Position numbers and translations under genes: made by a program. DNA of 64,000 bases, from assembly GCF_011440375.1 (NCBI RefSeq), contig NZ_JAAOIR010000003.1:1-64000 (forward strand). Direction: 5' to 3'. The notes below the pieces were generated by a model that saw only the letters and a list, made by a program, of their open reading frames with translations, searched no databases and was not told where the DNA came from. Shown one piece after another: positions 34,812-42,979 of this stretch (the stretch's first letter is position 1; each line of letters starts with the position of its first letter). Origin of the DNA: Halorubellus sp. JP-L1 (GTDB lineage Archaea > Halobacteriota > Halobacteria > Halobacteriales > Natrialbaceae).

Positions 34812-36467
34812 ATGTCTGGACTCACCGACGACGCCGACGAGAGCACGGACGAATCGACGTCGATCTGGCTCGCGACGACCGACGAATCCGACTACGACGA
34901 ACTCGAGGGCGGCGTGCACGCCGACACGGTCGTCGTCGGCGGCGGCATCGTCGGACTGACGACCGCGTTCCACCTCGACGCCGCCGGTCAGTCAGTCGTC
35001 GTCCTGGAGCGCGACCGGATCGTGACGGGCGTCACTGGCCACACGACAGCGAAGCTCACGTCGCTCCACGGCCGCATCTACGACCATCTCGTCGACGAGT
35101 TCGGCGAGACTACGGCTCGACGGTACGCGACGGCGAACGAGCGCGCGATCGACGAAGTCGAATCGATAGCCGACGCGCACGAGGTGGACTGCGACTTCGA
35201 GCGCACGCCGGCGTACACGTACACCGAGTCGAGCGACGAGGTCGCATCGCTGCGGGCGGAGGCGGACGCGGCGTCGCGAGCGGGCCTGTCGGCGTCGTTC
35301 GTGGAGTCGACGCCGCTGCCGTACGACGTCGAAGCCGCGGTCCGCGTCGACGACCAGGCGCAGTTCCACCCGCGGAAGTACCTGCTCGCGCTCGCCGACG
35401 CCGTCGATGACGACTCCAAGGGCAACGGTGACCGAGACGGCGTTCGTGACCGCGATGTCGACGGTGACCGTGACGGAGGCGACGACGGCGGAGGAGACGG
35501 CAGGAGTCGGATCTTCGAGCACTCGCGCGTCGTCGACGTCGACCCCGGTAGTTCCCGCGAGCCGTGCCGCGTGACGACCGACCGCGGGCAGGTCGCGGCC
35601 GACGACGTCGTCGTCGCGACGAACTTCCCCGTCTACGACCATGCGTTCTACTACGCCCGCCTCTCCCCCAAGCGGTCGTACGTGCTCGCCGTCGAACTCG
35701 CCGACGACCCGCCGGAGGGGACGTACTACGACCCGTCGGAGCCGTACTTCTCGGTGCGGTCGCGGCCGGCGGGCGAGAGGCGGCTCGCGCTCGTCGGCGG
35801 CCAGAACCACCGCACCGGCCACGGCGGGAGCACGGCCGAGCGGTACCGCAAGCTGGAGGCGCGTGCTCGCGAGAAGTTCGACGTCGAGTCCGTCGTGCAT
35901 CGGTGGTCGACCCAGGACTTCGTCTCCGTCGACGGCGTGCCGTTCGTCGGGAAGCACTCCCCGCGCAGCGACCGCGTGTGGGTCGCCACGGGCTTCGGCG
36001 GCTGGGGGATGACGAACGGGACCGCGGCCGGCCGACTGCTCGCGGACCGCATCCTCGGCCGCGAGAACGAGTGGAGTTCGGTGTTCGAGCCGACGCGGTT
36101 CAACTTCGGCGCTTCGAAGCGCGACCTCGTGGCGCACAACAGGCACGCGATGTCGCACTTCCTCGGCGACCACCTCCAGCATCCGCGTCCGGCCGCGGTC
36201 CGCGACGTCGACCGGGGCGACGCCGACGTCCTCGAGGTCGACGGCGAGTCCGTCGGCGTCTACCACGACCACGACGGCGAGTTCCACGTCGTCTCGGCGG
36301 TCTGCCCCCACATGGGGTGTCGCGTCGAGTGGAACGACGGCGAGCGCACCTGGGACTGCCCGTGTCACGGCTCGCGGTTCGACCACGACGGGACCGTCCT
36401 CCACGCGCCAGCGGTCGACGACCTCGACCGCTACGATCCCGGCAAACTCTCCAGCAACGACCCGTGA
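34812..36467 (+). CDS. FAD-dependent oxidoreductase with C-terminal Rieske domain
   Basis: A 551-residue fusion. Residues 35-430 are a DadA/glycine-oxidase-type FAD oxidoreductase (ADTVVVGGGIVGLTTAFHLD nucleotide fold, TGHTTAKLTSLHGR, VATGFGGWGMTNG near the FAD end). Residues 460-551 are a Rieske [2Fe-2S] domain with CPHMGC and CPCHGS ligands. A Gly/Asp/Arg-rich insert (about 205-235) looks disordered. The iron-sulfur centre would relay electrons to the flavin. Similar fusions occur in bacteria and haloarchaea with unassigned substrate; amino-acid or aldehyde-linked oxidation is possible. Confidence 0.9.
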   Translation: MSGLTDDADESTDESTSIWLATTDESDYDELEGGVHADTVVVGGGIVGLTTAFHLDAAGQSVVVLERDRIVTGVTGHTTAKLTSLHGRIYDHLVDEFGETTARRYATANERAIDEVESIADAHEVDCDFERTPAYTYTESSDEVASLRAEADAASRAGLSASFVESTPLPYDVEAAVRVDDQAQFHPRKYLLALADAVDDDSKGNGDRDGVRDRDVDGDRDGGDDGGGDGRSRIFEHSRVVDVDPGSSREPCRVTTDRGQVAADDVVVATNFPVYDHAFYYARLSPKRSYVLAVELADDPPEGTYYDPSEPYFSVRSRPAGERRLALVGGQNHRTGHGGSTAERYRKLEARAREKFDVESVVHRWSTQDFVSVDGVPFVGKHSPRSDRVWVATGFGGWGMTNGTAAGRLLADRILGRENEWSSVFEPTRFNFGASKRDLVAHNRHAMSHFLGDHLQHPRPAAVRDVDRGDADVLEVDGESVGVYHDHDGEFHVVSAVCPHMGCRVEWNDGERTWDCPCHGSRFDHDGTVLHAPAVDDLDRYDPGKLSSNDP

Positions 36468-36504
36468 GCCACCGAGGCCACAGCCGTGCTTCGTGGTGTT
36501 CGCG

Positions 36505-37143
36505 CTACGTTCCGATGCCCTGACTCGCGGGCCGAAGCGACCCGCCGTTGGCGTGCCAGTACAGCGCGACGACGACGACGACGGTGAGGACGACCGCGCC
36601 GACGACCTGCGGCCAGGTGTGGGCGTCGAGATAGATGCGGTTCGGCACCATCACGGCGGGGATGGCGAGCAGCGGCCAGAACTTCCGGTCGACGAGCGTC
36701 AGGTACAGCGTCGGCATCAACGCCGTGATGGTGTGCCCGGAGACGTTCCAGAACGGCGAGAGCGCGGCGTAGGGGACGGTGACGGCCGCGAGGGCGACCA
36801 TCGCTGGCGGGACGAGCGCCCCCCAGTCGTAGTGACGCCAAACGAGCCACGTGACGGCGGCGGTGATGAAGATGCCACCGGCGACGAGGGCGTCGACCTG
36901 CCAGACGTTCCCCTGCGTCGTCTCCCTGATCCCGGAACCGGTGACGAGCATGTAGACTGCGGTCGGCGCGAGCGCGAGGACGCCCGCGACGAGGAAGGCC
37001 CCGACGCGCGGCCACAGGCCGGTGTCGGGGTCGTCCTGGTGCGCCCACTCGTAGTGGACGAGGACGAGGATGCCGACGCCGAGGACGGTGCTCGGATGGA
37101 ACACGTAGGGGTACGCTCGCATGAACTCCGCGACCACGTCCAT
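36505..37143 (-). CDS. Divergent PAP2-like membrane protein
   Basis: A 212-residue membrane protein with about six hydrophobic segments. The pattern FWNVSGHTITALM followed by NRIYLDAHTWPQVVGAV matches PAP2 motif 2 (SGH) and a motif 3 of Arg-x5-His spacing (RIYLDAH), but the N-terminal Lys-x6-Arg-Pro motif is absent. It is therefore a PAP2-fold protein with an incomplete active site. A phosphatase or transferase role is uncertain. It is convergent with the FAD-Rieske gene at a 37-bp gap and divergent from the DUF4112 gene. Confidence 0.7.
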   Translation of the reverse strand: MDVVAEFMRAYPYVFHPSTVLGVGILVLVHYEWAHQDDPDTGLWPRVGAFLVAGVLALAPTAVYMLVTGSGIRETTQGNVWQVDALVAGGIFITAAVTWLVWRHYDWGALVPPAMVALAAVTVPYAALSPFWNVSGHTITALMPTLYLTLVDRKFWPLLAIPAVMVPNRIYLDAHTWPQVVGAVVLTVVVVVALYWHANGGSLRPASQGIGT

Positions 37144-37343
37144 TTCCGCGACGATACGGCGACGACGCCATTGACGGTCCTGCCTGCTGTTGCCGGCACG
37201 CGGCCCGTTCGCCGGCGAACGCTCGCGGCGCCTCGACCGAACGGGGGAATCCCACCACTGGGCGAGCGGGCGCGGCCGCGCTTCGAGCGGGCCTTTCGCC
37301 TGCGCGCCGTGAGGTTAACCCCGTGGTTCCGCTCCAGTACGCT

Positions 37344-38075
37344 GTGACCGACCGAAACACCGACGACGACGAGACACCACACGGCGACGGCGCCGAGACA
37401 CCTCACGACGGCGACGACGACGCGGAGCCGTTCGACTTCAACGCCAAGAAGGGGATCGAGCGCGGGACGGGCGACGAAGACTCCGACTCCGACTCCGGGA
37501 GCGGACTCGAGGAACGACACAGCGCGTCCGATGGCGAGGACGCGAGTGCGCCGGCGGGGGAGCCGGGGTGGTCGTCGGACGACGACTACGGTGACGCCCC
37601 GCAGTACTTCGATCCCGTGGCGGAGACGTCCGACGAACTGCCGCAGTCGGCGGAGTCCTCGCGCTCGGAGATGATCGGACTCCAGTCGACCGCGGAGCGA
37701 CCGCCGATCGTCGAACAGGTCGACGACGAATCCGCGAAGCGAGCGGGACTGGAGCGCGCACGAAAGATGGGGGACCTGCTCGACGACGCGTTCACGGTTC
37801 CCGGGACGTCGTTCAAGGTCGGGATCGACCCCATCCTCGGCATCCTTCCGGGCGGTGGCGACCTCGTGGCCGCGGTCGGGTCGCTGTACATCGTCCTCGA
37901 AGCGGCGCGAGCGGGCGTTCCGCGGTCGGCGCTCCAGAAGATGCTCGCGCTCGTCGCCGTCGACCTCGTGGTCGGGTCCGTCCCGCTCGTCGGCGTGCTC
38001 TTCGACGCGTTCTGGAAGGCGAACAAGTGGAACGTCGCCACCTTCGAGGAGCACGTCGAGGACGACGCGTACTGA
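37344..38075 (+). CDS. DUF4112 membrane protein with long acidic N-terminus
   Basis: A 243-residue protein. Residues 1-130 are acidic, Asp/Ser/Gly-rich and disordered. Residues 145-240 are the DUF4112 domain: FTVPGTSFKVGIDPILGILPGGGDLVAAVGSLYIV, then KMLALVAVDLVVGSVPLVGVLFDAFWKAN, two hydrophobic hairpins. Most DUF4112 proteins lack the long extension, so this is an elongated variant. GTG 37344 was chosen; GTG 37323 would add seven residues. Function is unknown. Confidence 0.82.
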   Translation: MTDRNTDDDETPHGDGAETPHDGDDDAEPFDFNAKKGIERGTGDEDSDSDSGSGLEERHSASDGEDASAPAGEPGWSSDDDYGDAPQYFDPVAETSDELPQSAESSRSEMIGLQSTAERPPIVEQVDDESAKRAGLERARKMGDLLDDAFTVPGTSFKVGIDPILGILPGGGDLVAAVGSLYIVLEAARAGVPRSALQKMLALVAVDLVVGSVPLVGVLFDAFWKANKWNVATFEEHVEDDAY

Positions 38076-38141
38076 CGTCCCAATGAGCGACCGCGGGACG
38101 CGAACGCATGGCCGCGTCGCGGCCTCGTTCGCGGCCGTAGC

Positions 38142-39221
38142 TCACTCGAGGAGGAGCGGTTCGATCGTGAGCGTCTGCTTGGCGAGCGTCGCGAGCCGGA
38201 GGACGTACGCGACGAACACGAGGAACGGAAGCGTCGACACGGTGAATGCACCGCTGACGACCCAGAGCACCACGTCGACGCCGAGGAGGGTTCCGGAGAA
38301 CGTCGACGCGTCGACGAACACCACCATCCCGCCGGCGACCGTGAACGCGACGACCGCCGAGTAGAGGATGGCGCGCGAGAGCTGGACGAGCGTCCACTGG
38401 ATGTACAGGCCCTTGACGTACTCGCGGAGCGGGGCGAACATCGCCAGGACCTCCACGAGCTCGTCGAACGCGGCACGATCGCCGTCCCCGACGCTATCCC
38501 CGGCTTTCCGGGCGAGCCAGCGCGTGTTGTGGAGGAGCCGGGTGTACTCGAAGTCCAATGCCGCGGCCACGACGTCGAACGTCCCGAACTCCGCGCCGTC
38601 GAGCGCCTCGCGAGCGTGTGCCGTCTTCGACAGCAGATCCTCGAAGAACGCATCCACGTCCCTCTCGAAGTGGTCGGCGTCGCCTTTGAGGTCGTCGACG
38701 TCGCCTTCGAGGTCGTCGGCGTCCCCTCGCCGTTCGTCAACGTTCACGGAGATGCCGGACGCGTCCCCGTCGGCGAGCGCGTCGCGGAGGTCGACCGCGC
38801 GGATCTCGGTCGTCTCGACGAGCGCGGCGAGGTACCGCGCAGGGTCCGACGGCGACGTCCGCCCGAGGAGGTTGTCGGTCGACCGCCGGTAGTCCATTGC
38901 CAGATTCATTCGATTGCGGAGCGTCCCGAGCGACCCGATCTCCTGGGAGAGCACGAGCTGGTTGATGGAGACGACGAGCGTCGTGCTCGTGATGATCGCA
39001 CCGACGAGGCCCGCGAACACCGTCTCGACCATGTCGCTCGTCTCCATCGTCGTCTGCAGCGAGACTGGTTTCATGATTCCCCACGTCACGAACGCGAGGA
39101 AGACGAGGGCGGCGAGGCCGGCGACGACGAACCGTCGGTCCGCGCCGTGGAGGAACCAGAACCAGTACGCGTTCACGTCGACGCGTTCGCGGAGCGTCGT
39201 CGCCGTGTCGAACTCAGGCAT
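38142..39221 (-). CDS. Haloarchaeal four-TM membrane protein, paralogue 3
   Basis: A 359-residue paralogue of the proteins at 9855-10940 and 24376-25374. It has two N-terminal hydrophobic segments (about 30-50 and 65-95), the signature VVSINQLVLSQEIGS, a soluble helical domain and two C-terminal hydrophobic segments. Unlike the others its soluble domain carries seven-residue repeats (DDLEGDV, DDLKGDA) encoded by a 21-bp tandem repeat. The Tyr/Phe-Lys motif before helix 3 is EYVKGLYIQWTLVQLSRAIL. It overlaps the upstream small gene by 8 bp, forming a two-gene operon. Confidence 0.72.
   Translation of the reverse strand: MPEFDTATTLRERVDVNAYWFWFLHGADRRFVVAGLAALVFLAFVTWGIMKPVSLQTTMETSDMVETVFAGLVGAIITSTTLVVSINQLVLSQEIGSLGTLRNRMNLAMDYRRSTDNLLGRTSPSDPARYLAALVETTEIRAVDLRDALADGDASGISVNVDERRGDADDLEGDVDDLKGDADHFERDVDAFFEDLLSKTAHAREALDGAEFGTFDVVAAALDFEYTRLLHNTRWLARKAGDSVGDGDRAAFDELVEVLAMFAPLREYVKGLYIQWTLVQLSRAILYSAVVAFTVAGGMVVFVDASTFSGTLLGVDVVLWVVSGAFTVSTLPFLVFVAYVLRLATLAKQTLTIEPLLLE
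38673..38735. repeat. 21-bp repeat encoding heptads
   Basis: Three 21-bp units (38673-38693, 38694-38714, 38715-38735) with growing divergence. Each encodes seven residues of the DDLxGDx type in the minus-strand membrane protein, extending a helix or coiled coil by whole heptads. Confidence 0.85.
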
Positions 39222-39411
39222 GCTCGACGGGACGCTTGAAGACGAGTAGTTTCGTGCCGCCGCCGTCGTAGGTCAGGGTCGCGACCAGTTCCCAGCCGTC
39301 CGCGCCGAGATGGTTCAGTTCCCGCTTCGGGTCGCTCACCTCGCGGTCGGTCATGCCCGTCGGGGGTTCGAGCGTCTCGTACTCCCACGTTCGACGGTCG
39401 GGCGCGTCCAT
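39214..39411 (-). CDS. Small DUF4177-like protein
   Basis: A 65-residue protein with the pattern RTWEYETLEPP...LNHLGADGWELVATLTYDGGGTKLLVFKRP, a single beta-alpha-beta-beta unit typical of DUF4177-like small proteins. No cysteine or membrane segment is present. The stop overlaps the start of the paralogue-3 membrane gene by 8 bp, so the two are translationally coupled, suggesting a cytosolic partner for the membrane protein. ATG 39411 is the only start that gives the compact domain. Confidence 0.8.
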   Translation of the reverse strand: MDAPDRRTWEYETLEPPTGMTDREVSDPKRELNHLGADGWELVATLTYDGGGTKLLVFKRPVEHA

Positions 39412-39576
39412 ACGTCCCCCTCGGTCGATGCGTGCTTTACTTCCCTGCATGGGGCTGCACGCCGGCCGCGGACCCCGTGGCGCGACTGCGACGACGATGC
39501 GGACGCCGCTCCCGGGACCGAACCCCCCGGCAGTCGCCGGCAACAGGGATACCCCACGCGTGTGCCGACGGCCCGT

Positions 39577-39894
39577 ATGGGAGAACACGACAACCGCGAG
39601 CAGGGAATCGAGTTCGGATCGCTCACGGACGACCTCGAGGACGAATCGTACCCGATGACCCACGACGAGGTCCTCGACCGCTTCGGCGACCGCGAGCTCG
39701 AACTGGAGAACGGGACGACGACCGTCGGGGAGGTCCTGTCCGAGGAGATGGAGCGCGAGTACGAGGACGCGGAGGGGGTTCGACAAACGATCTTCAACAT
39801 GGTCGGGTCGGCCGCCGTCGGCCGCCAACGGTACTCAGACCGCGGGGGCGAGACACCGAACGAACAGCAGGAGGGTGACGACGCGTCGATGTGA
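39577..39894 (+). CDS. DUF5789-family protein
   Basis: A 105-residue acidic haloarchaeal protein of the DUF5789 type: a short head, the core YPMTHDEVLDRFGDRELEL and the segment for a helix QTIFNMVGSAAVGRQRYSDRG, followed by a disordered acidic tail. DUF5789 proteins are small alpha/beta proteins of unknown role, widely conserved in haloarchaea. It is plus-strand, monocistronic, divergent from the small DUF4177-like gene with a 165-bp gap. Confidence 0.82.
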   Translation: MGEHDNREQGIEFGSLTDDLEDESYPMTHDEVLDRFGDRELELENGTTTVGEVLSEEMEREYEDAEGVRQTIFNMVGSAAVGRQRYSDRGGETPNEQQEGDDASM

Positions 39895-39997
39895 CGTTCC
39901 AGCAGGACCGTGCGAGCGACGACGGCGAGGAAGAGGTCGTCGCGTCGCCGTGGCGTCGCCGATCGTCGAAGCGATTTCGTCGTCGTTGGCGGGTCAG

Positions 39998-40606
39998 TCA
40001 GGCCGTCGTCTCGGTGCCGGTCCCGGTGCCGTCGACCGCGCCGGTCTCCGCTTCGACCGAGATGGTGTAGGTCGTCTCCGACGTGAGCGCCTCGTCGTCG
40101 AACGTCACCTCGAAGTCCCACTGGTCGCCGGGGGCGAGCGAGTCGATCTCCTCGTCGCTCGTGTCGATGAACTCCCCGAGGACAGTGTCGCCGTCGTTCA
40201 GCGTCACCTCGACCTCGACGAAGTCGAGCGCCTCGTCGGCCGTGTTCTCGATCGATCCGCGGACGCCGACCGTCTCGCCGTCCCGGAACGCCTCGTGGGA
40301 CACCACCTCGGCGTTCTCGCTGACGTCGTCCGTCTCGCCCTCGACGTCCGCGGGGTCGACCTCCTCGGAAGCCGATTCGTCGGTCGTCTCCTCGCCCGAC
40401 TCGGTCGTCGTCACCTCGTCGTCCGCTTCCTCCGTCGTTTCACCGTCTCCGCCGTCCTCACCTTCCGTTTCGTCGGCGCCAGCTTCCGTGCCTTCCGTCG
40501 CGCCGGCGCCGCCGGCGGTGCCGGCTTCGTCTGGGCTCGCGCACCCTGCAATACTGATAGTTGTGGCCGTTGTGCCGGCGAGTGCGATGAACTTTCGTCG
40601 TTCCAT
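39998..40606 (-). CDS. Exported FxLYD-like lipoprotein
   Basis: A 202-residue surface lipoprotein. The N-terminus MERRKFIALAGTTATTISI with lipobox AGCAS predicts twin-arginine export and lipid anchoring near Cys22. Residues 25-95 are an Asp/Glu/Thr/Gly-rich linker. Residues 100-195 form a beta-sandwich of FxLYD type (VVSHEAF, GSIENTADEALDFVEVEVTL, GEFIDTSDEEIDSLAPG). The domain has no enzymatic motif and may bind a ligand or surface component. It is convergent with the DUF5789 gene. Confidence 0.82.
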   Translation of the reverse strand: MERRKFIALAGTTATTISIAGCASPDEAGTAGGAGATEGTEAGADETEGEDGGDGETTEEADDEVTTTESGEETTDESASEEVDPADVEGETDDVSENAEVVSHEAFRDGETVGVRGSIENTADEALDFVEVEVTLNDGDTVLGEFIDTSDEEIDSLAPGDQWDFEVTFDDEALTSETTYTISVEAETGAVDGTGTGTETTA

Positions 40607-40834
40607 GTGCAGTCGTATCCCGTGCCCTGGCGGGGATAGGGCTTCTACATGGCCCTGCAAGGTGTTCGTGCGGATGCCCGTACATACCAGCGACGGCGGA
40701 GGCTGTGGCTGTCAGATAGTGGACTCGAAGAGACGGTACCGTGACCGCGCCGTCGCGGCGACGCGGGCGTCTGGCCGAGGGAGCGGGGACGTTGCAGTGC
40801 CATCGCTTTTGGCGCTCGACGGAGAGGGTCACGT

Positions 40835-41569
40835 ATGGACGTCAGATCGGCCACGGCAGCCGACGGTTCGGCGATCGAACGCATCGCACGCGCCTCGTTC
40901 CAGTCGTCGTACGCGCTGAGTCCGGGGGACATCGACTCGCTGATAGAGAACTACTTCGCGGACGACGCGTTCGCGGACCGCCTCGACGACGAGGACGCGC
41001 CGTCGGTCGTCGTCGCGGCGGACGACGACGGCGTCGTCGGGTTCGCAGAAGTCCACCCCGACGGCTGGCTGGAGTGGTTACACGTCGAACCGACCGAACG
41101 CGGCCAGGGTGCCGGGACGGCACTCGTGGAGCACGTCCGCGACGAGGTCCTCGACGGCGAGCGCTTCGAAGCGCACGTCCTGGAGGACGCCAGCGAAGGG
41201 AGCGCGTTCCTCGAACGCTTCGGGCTGTCGGCATCCGGAACGACGGACCTCGACTTCGGCACGGACGAATCGTACGCGCAGGAGATCTACACGACCACCA
41301 GCAAGTCCCTCGACTCGAACGAGCCGAACGTCGACGTCCCGGAATCGCTCGAGGCCGACGACCAGTCGATGCGCGTCGCGGGAGACGACCCCATTCCCGG
41401 CACCGAGGCGCCGTTCTTCGAGGTCCGCGACGGGGACGACGAGGCGTGGGGGTACTTCTGCTCGCAATGCGGGAGCACGGACGTGGTCGCGGACGGCCTC
41501 GACCGACTCGAGTGCGACGAGTGCGGGAACGAGCATCGCGCCGACCAGTGGGACGACGCGTACCTCTAG
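40835..41569 (+). CDS. GNAT acetyltransferase with zinc-ribbon tail (DUF5816)
   Basis: A 244-residue protein. Residues 1-150 are a GNAT acyl-CoA N-acyltransferase fold; the acetyl-CoA-binding pattern is HVEPTERGQGAGTALVEHV near residue 85. Residues 185-244 carry a zinc-ribbon with FCSQCGST and LECDECGNE, matching haloarchaeal DUF5816. The zinc tail may bind a protein or nucleic-acid substrate. It is plus-strand, divergent from the lipoprotein gene. Substrate unknown. Confidence 0.85.
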   Translation: MDVRSATAADGSAIERIARASFQSSYALSPGDIDSLIENYFADDAFADRLDDEDAPSVVVAADDDGVVGFAEVHPDGWLEWLHVEPTERGQGAGTALVEHVRDEVLDGERFEAHVLEDASEGSAFLERFGLSASGTTDLDFGTDESYAQEIYTTTSKSLDSNEPNVDVPESLEADDQSMRVAGDDPIPGTEAPFFEVRDGDDEAWGYFCSQCGSTDVVADGLDRLECDECGNEHRADQWDDAYL

Positions 41570-41668
41570 CACTCGAGTACTCCGTGCAGGCACGCAGCCT
41601 GCAGTTGCCGGCCGGCAGTCGGTTTGTCGGCCCATACTTTAGGGTGCAGGCAGCGAACGGGCGAGCGC

Positions 41669-42067
41669 ATGAATCCACACGATCAGCAGGGGCGACAGTC
41701 CGAGCAATCGATGCAGGGCGGCCCACCGACTCAAGGCGGACAACCGACGCAGGGTGGGCAGCCGATGCAAGGCGGACAACCGAAACAGGGCGGCCAACCG
41801 ATGCAGGGAAGCCAGGGCCGGCGCGAGACGCTCCAGCCGCCGGGAACACAGCAACAGGCCGCCCCGCAGACGACGCCGATCGAGGAGATGGACGTCGACT
41901 CACCGACGCTCCGGTGGGTCTCCATCGAGCACCCACAGGACGCGGTCCCGATCGGGCCGGACGACTACGTGCTCGAGAGCGTCTTCAATCCCGGCATCGA
42001 CGCCTGGGAGGCCCTCGTGCTCGTCCAGCCCCGCGAGAGCGAGGACGAGGACGAAGACGAGGAGTAA
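41669..42067 (+). CDS. Gln/Gly-rich protein with small folded tail
   Basis: A 132-residue protein. Residues 1-75 are low-complexity with MQGGQP/TQGGQP/KQGGQP hexapeptide-like repeats and runs of Gln, Pro and Gly. Residues 78-120 appear folded: TLRWVSIEHPQDAVPIGPDD and a strand pair. The last 10 residues are acidic. Low-complexity Gln/Gly character matches the two larger proteins at 42980 and 44359 and the one at the left edge. It begins the cluster leading to the ParA-type gene. No family is recognised. Confidence 0.7.
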   Translation: MNPHDQQGRQSEQSMQGGPPTQGGQPTQGGQPMQGGQPKQGGQPMQGSQGRRETLQPPGTQQQAAPQTTPIEEMDVDSPTLRWVSIEHPQDAVPIGPDDYVLESVFNPGIDAWEALVLVQPRESEDEDEDEE

Positions 42068-42284
42068 GCGCACTCGAGCGACGACGCGACCTCGGCTCGA
42101 GCCCGGCGCTCGAAACGCCCGCTTTCTCTCCCTCGGCTGCCAATCCCACGCTCGGCTACCCATCCCACACCGCGAGTCGCGGGGCGACGATTCCCGCGCC
42201 GCGACCGCAGCCTGAAACACGTAAGCCGAGGTTAACGAAGGGACAAGGTTTTGAACTACCAGGCATAGCTTATCAGGTGACGAC

Positions 42285-42629
42285 ATGCATCACGTCTCAA
42301 GCCAGCCCGCACCTCAATCGCCTCCGCAGGAATACCACGCCTACCACGACCCCAGTGGGACGGCCAAGCTGAGCACGACCGTCATCCACGCGCTCGCCGA
42401 CGTGATGGGGGAGGACGTCACCGACGCGGGATTCGTCCTCTACGATAGCGTCGACCCCGACGCACTCGACCTGATCTTCTCGAACGTCGACCCCGACACC
42501 GAACAGGTTCCCGGGCACGTCGCGTTCACCATCGACGGCTACCAGGTCACAGTGTACAGTACCGGCGAGATAGTCATCACACCGCCCGCACCACGCCCTA
42601 CGCGGCACGGCGCACCAGCAAACCGCTAG
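42285..42629 (+). CDS. HalOD1 output-domain protein
   Basis: A 114-residue protein of the haloarchaeal HalOD1 output domain type (as also seen at 61866-62237): a Pro/Gln-rich head, then STTVIHALADVMGEDVTDAG, YDSVDPDALDLIFSNVD and the C-terminal FTIDGYQVTVYSTGEIVI. HalOD1 domains usually end haloarchaeal receiver or sensor proteins; here it is a stand-alone copy. The ATG follows an AT-rich stretch near 42241-42275. It lies between Gln-rich genes. Confidence 0.85.
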   Translation: MHHVSSQPAPQSPPQEYHAYHDPSGTAKLSTTVIHALADVMGEDVTDAGFVLYDSVDPDALDLIFSNVDPDTEQVPGHVAFTIDGYQVTVYSTGEIVITPPAPRPTRHGAPANR

Positions 42630-42870
42630 CCAGCCGCGACGCCGTCGGCGTCCTCGATCGGGTACGCCGAGAACGTGACCGTGCGACGTTCCGCGACGGA
42701 GCGACTGACGGGCCTCACGGAGGTCCGCGAGCGTCCGCTCGACACGGTTGCGCGTCGTCGCCTGCCCGCACGTCCAGCAGACGCGCTCGTCGAGCGCAAC
42801 GAGCTGGTTCGTCACGTGGTCGTCGACGTCCACTCGAGCGCGCGTCTCGAACAGTCGTGTAGTGGACGAG
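42626..42870 (-). pseudogene. Possible decayed gene remnant with a CWTC zinc hook
   Basis: On the minus strand one frame reads VDVDDHVTNQLVALDERVCW then TCGQATTRNRVERTLADLRE with real-protein character, and a second frame, shifted by one base, ends ...ERRTVTFSAYPIEDADGVAAG before a stop. The two halves fit one interrupted protein without a proper start, truncated at a direct repeat (ACTACACGACT twice near 42860). The CWTCG and helix pattern recalls the coiled-coil zinc hook of Rad50/archaea-specific SMC-like proteins. The remnant lies in a 350-bp gap otherwise without genes. Assignment is tentative. Confidence 0.4.
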
Positions 42871-42979
42871 TCGTGTAGTGAATGCGTGCCGCGAGTGGGC
42901 AAAGAAGCGAGTCGGCGAGTTGGGGGCCGAGCGTGGGGATGACAGCGGGGTTCGAGCGGCTTTGTCGGGTCGTTGGGGG

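Noticed and set aside
40645-40740. 32-codon plus-strand ORF before the GNAT gene
   Set aside because: Arg-rich, no conserved pattern, and unlike haloarchaeal acidic proteins.
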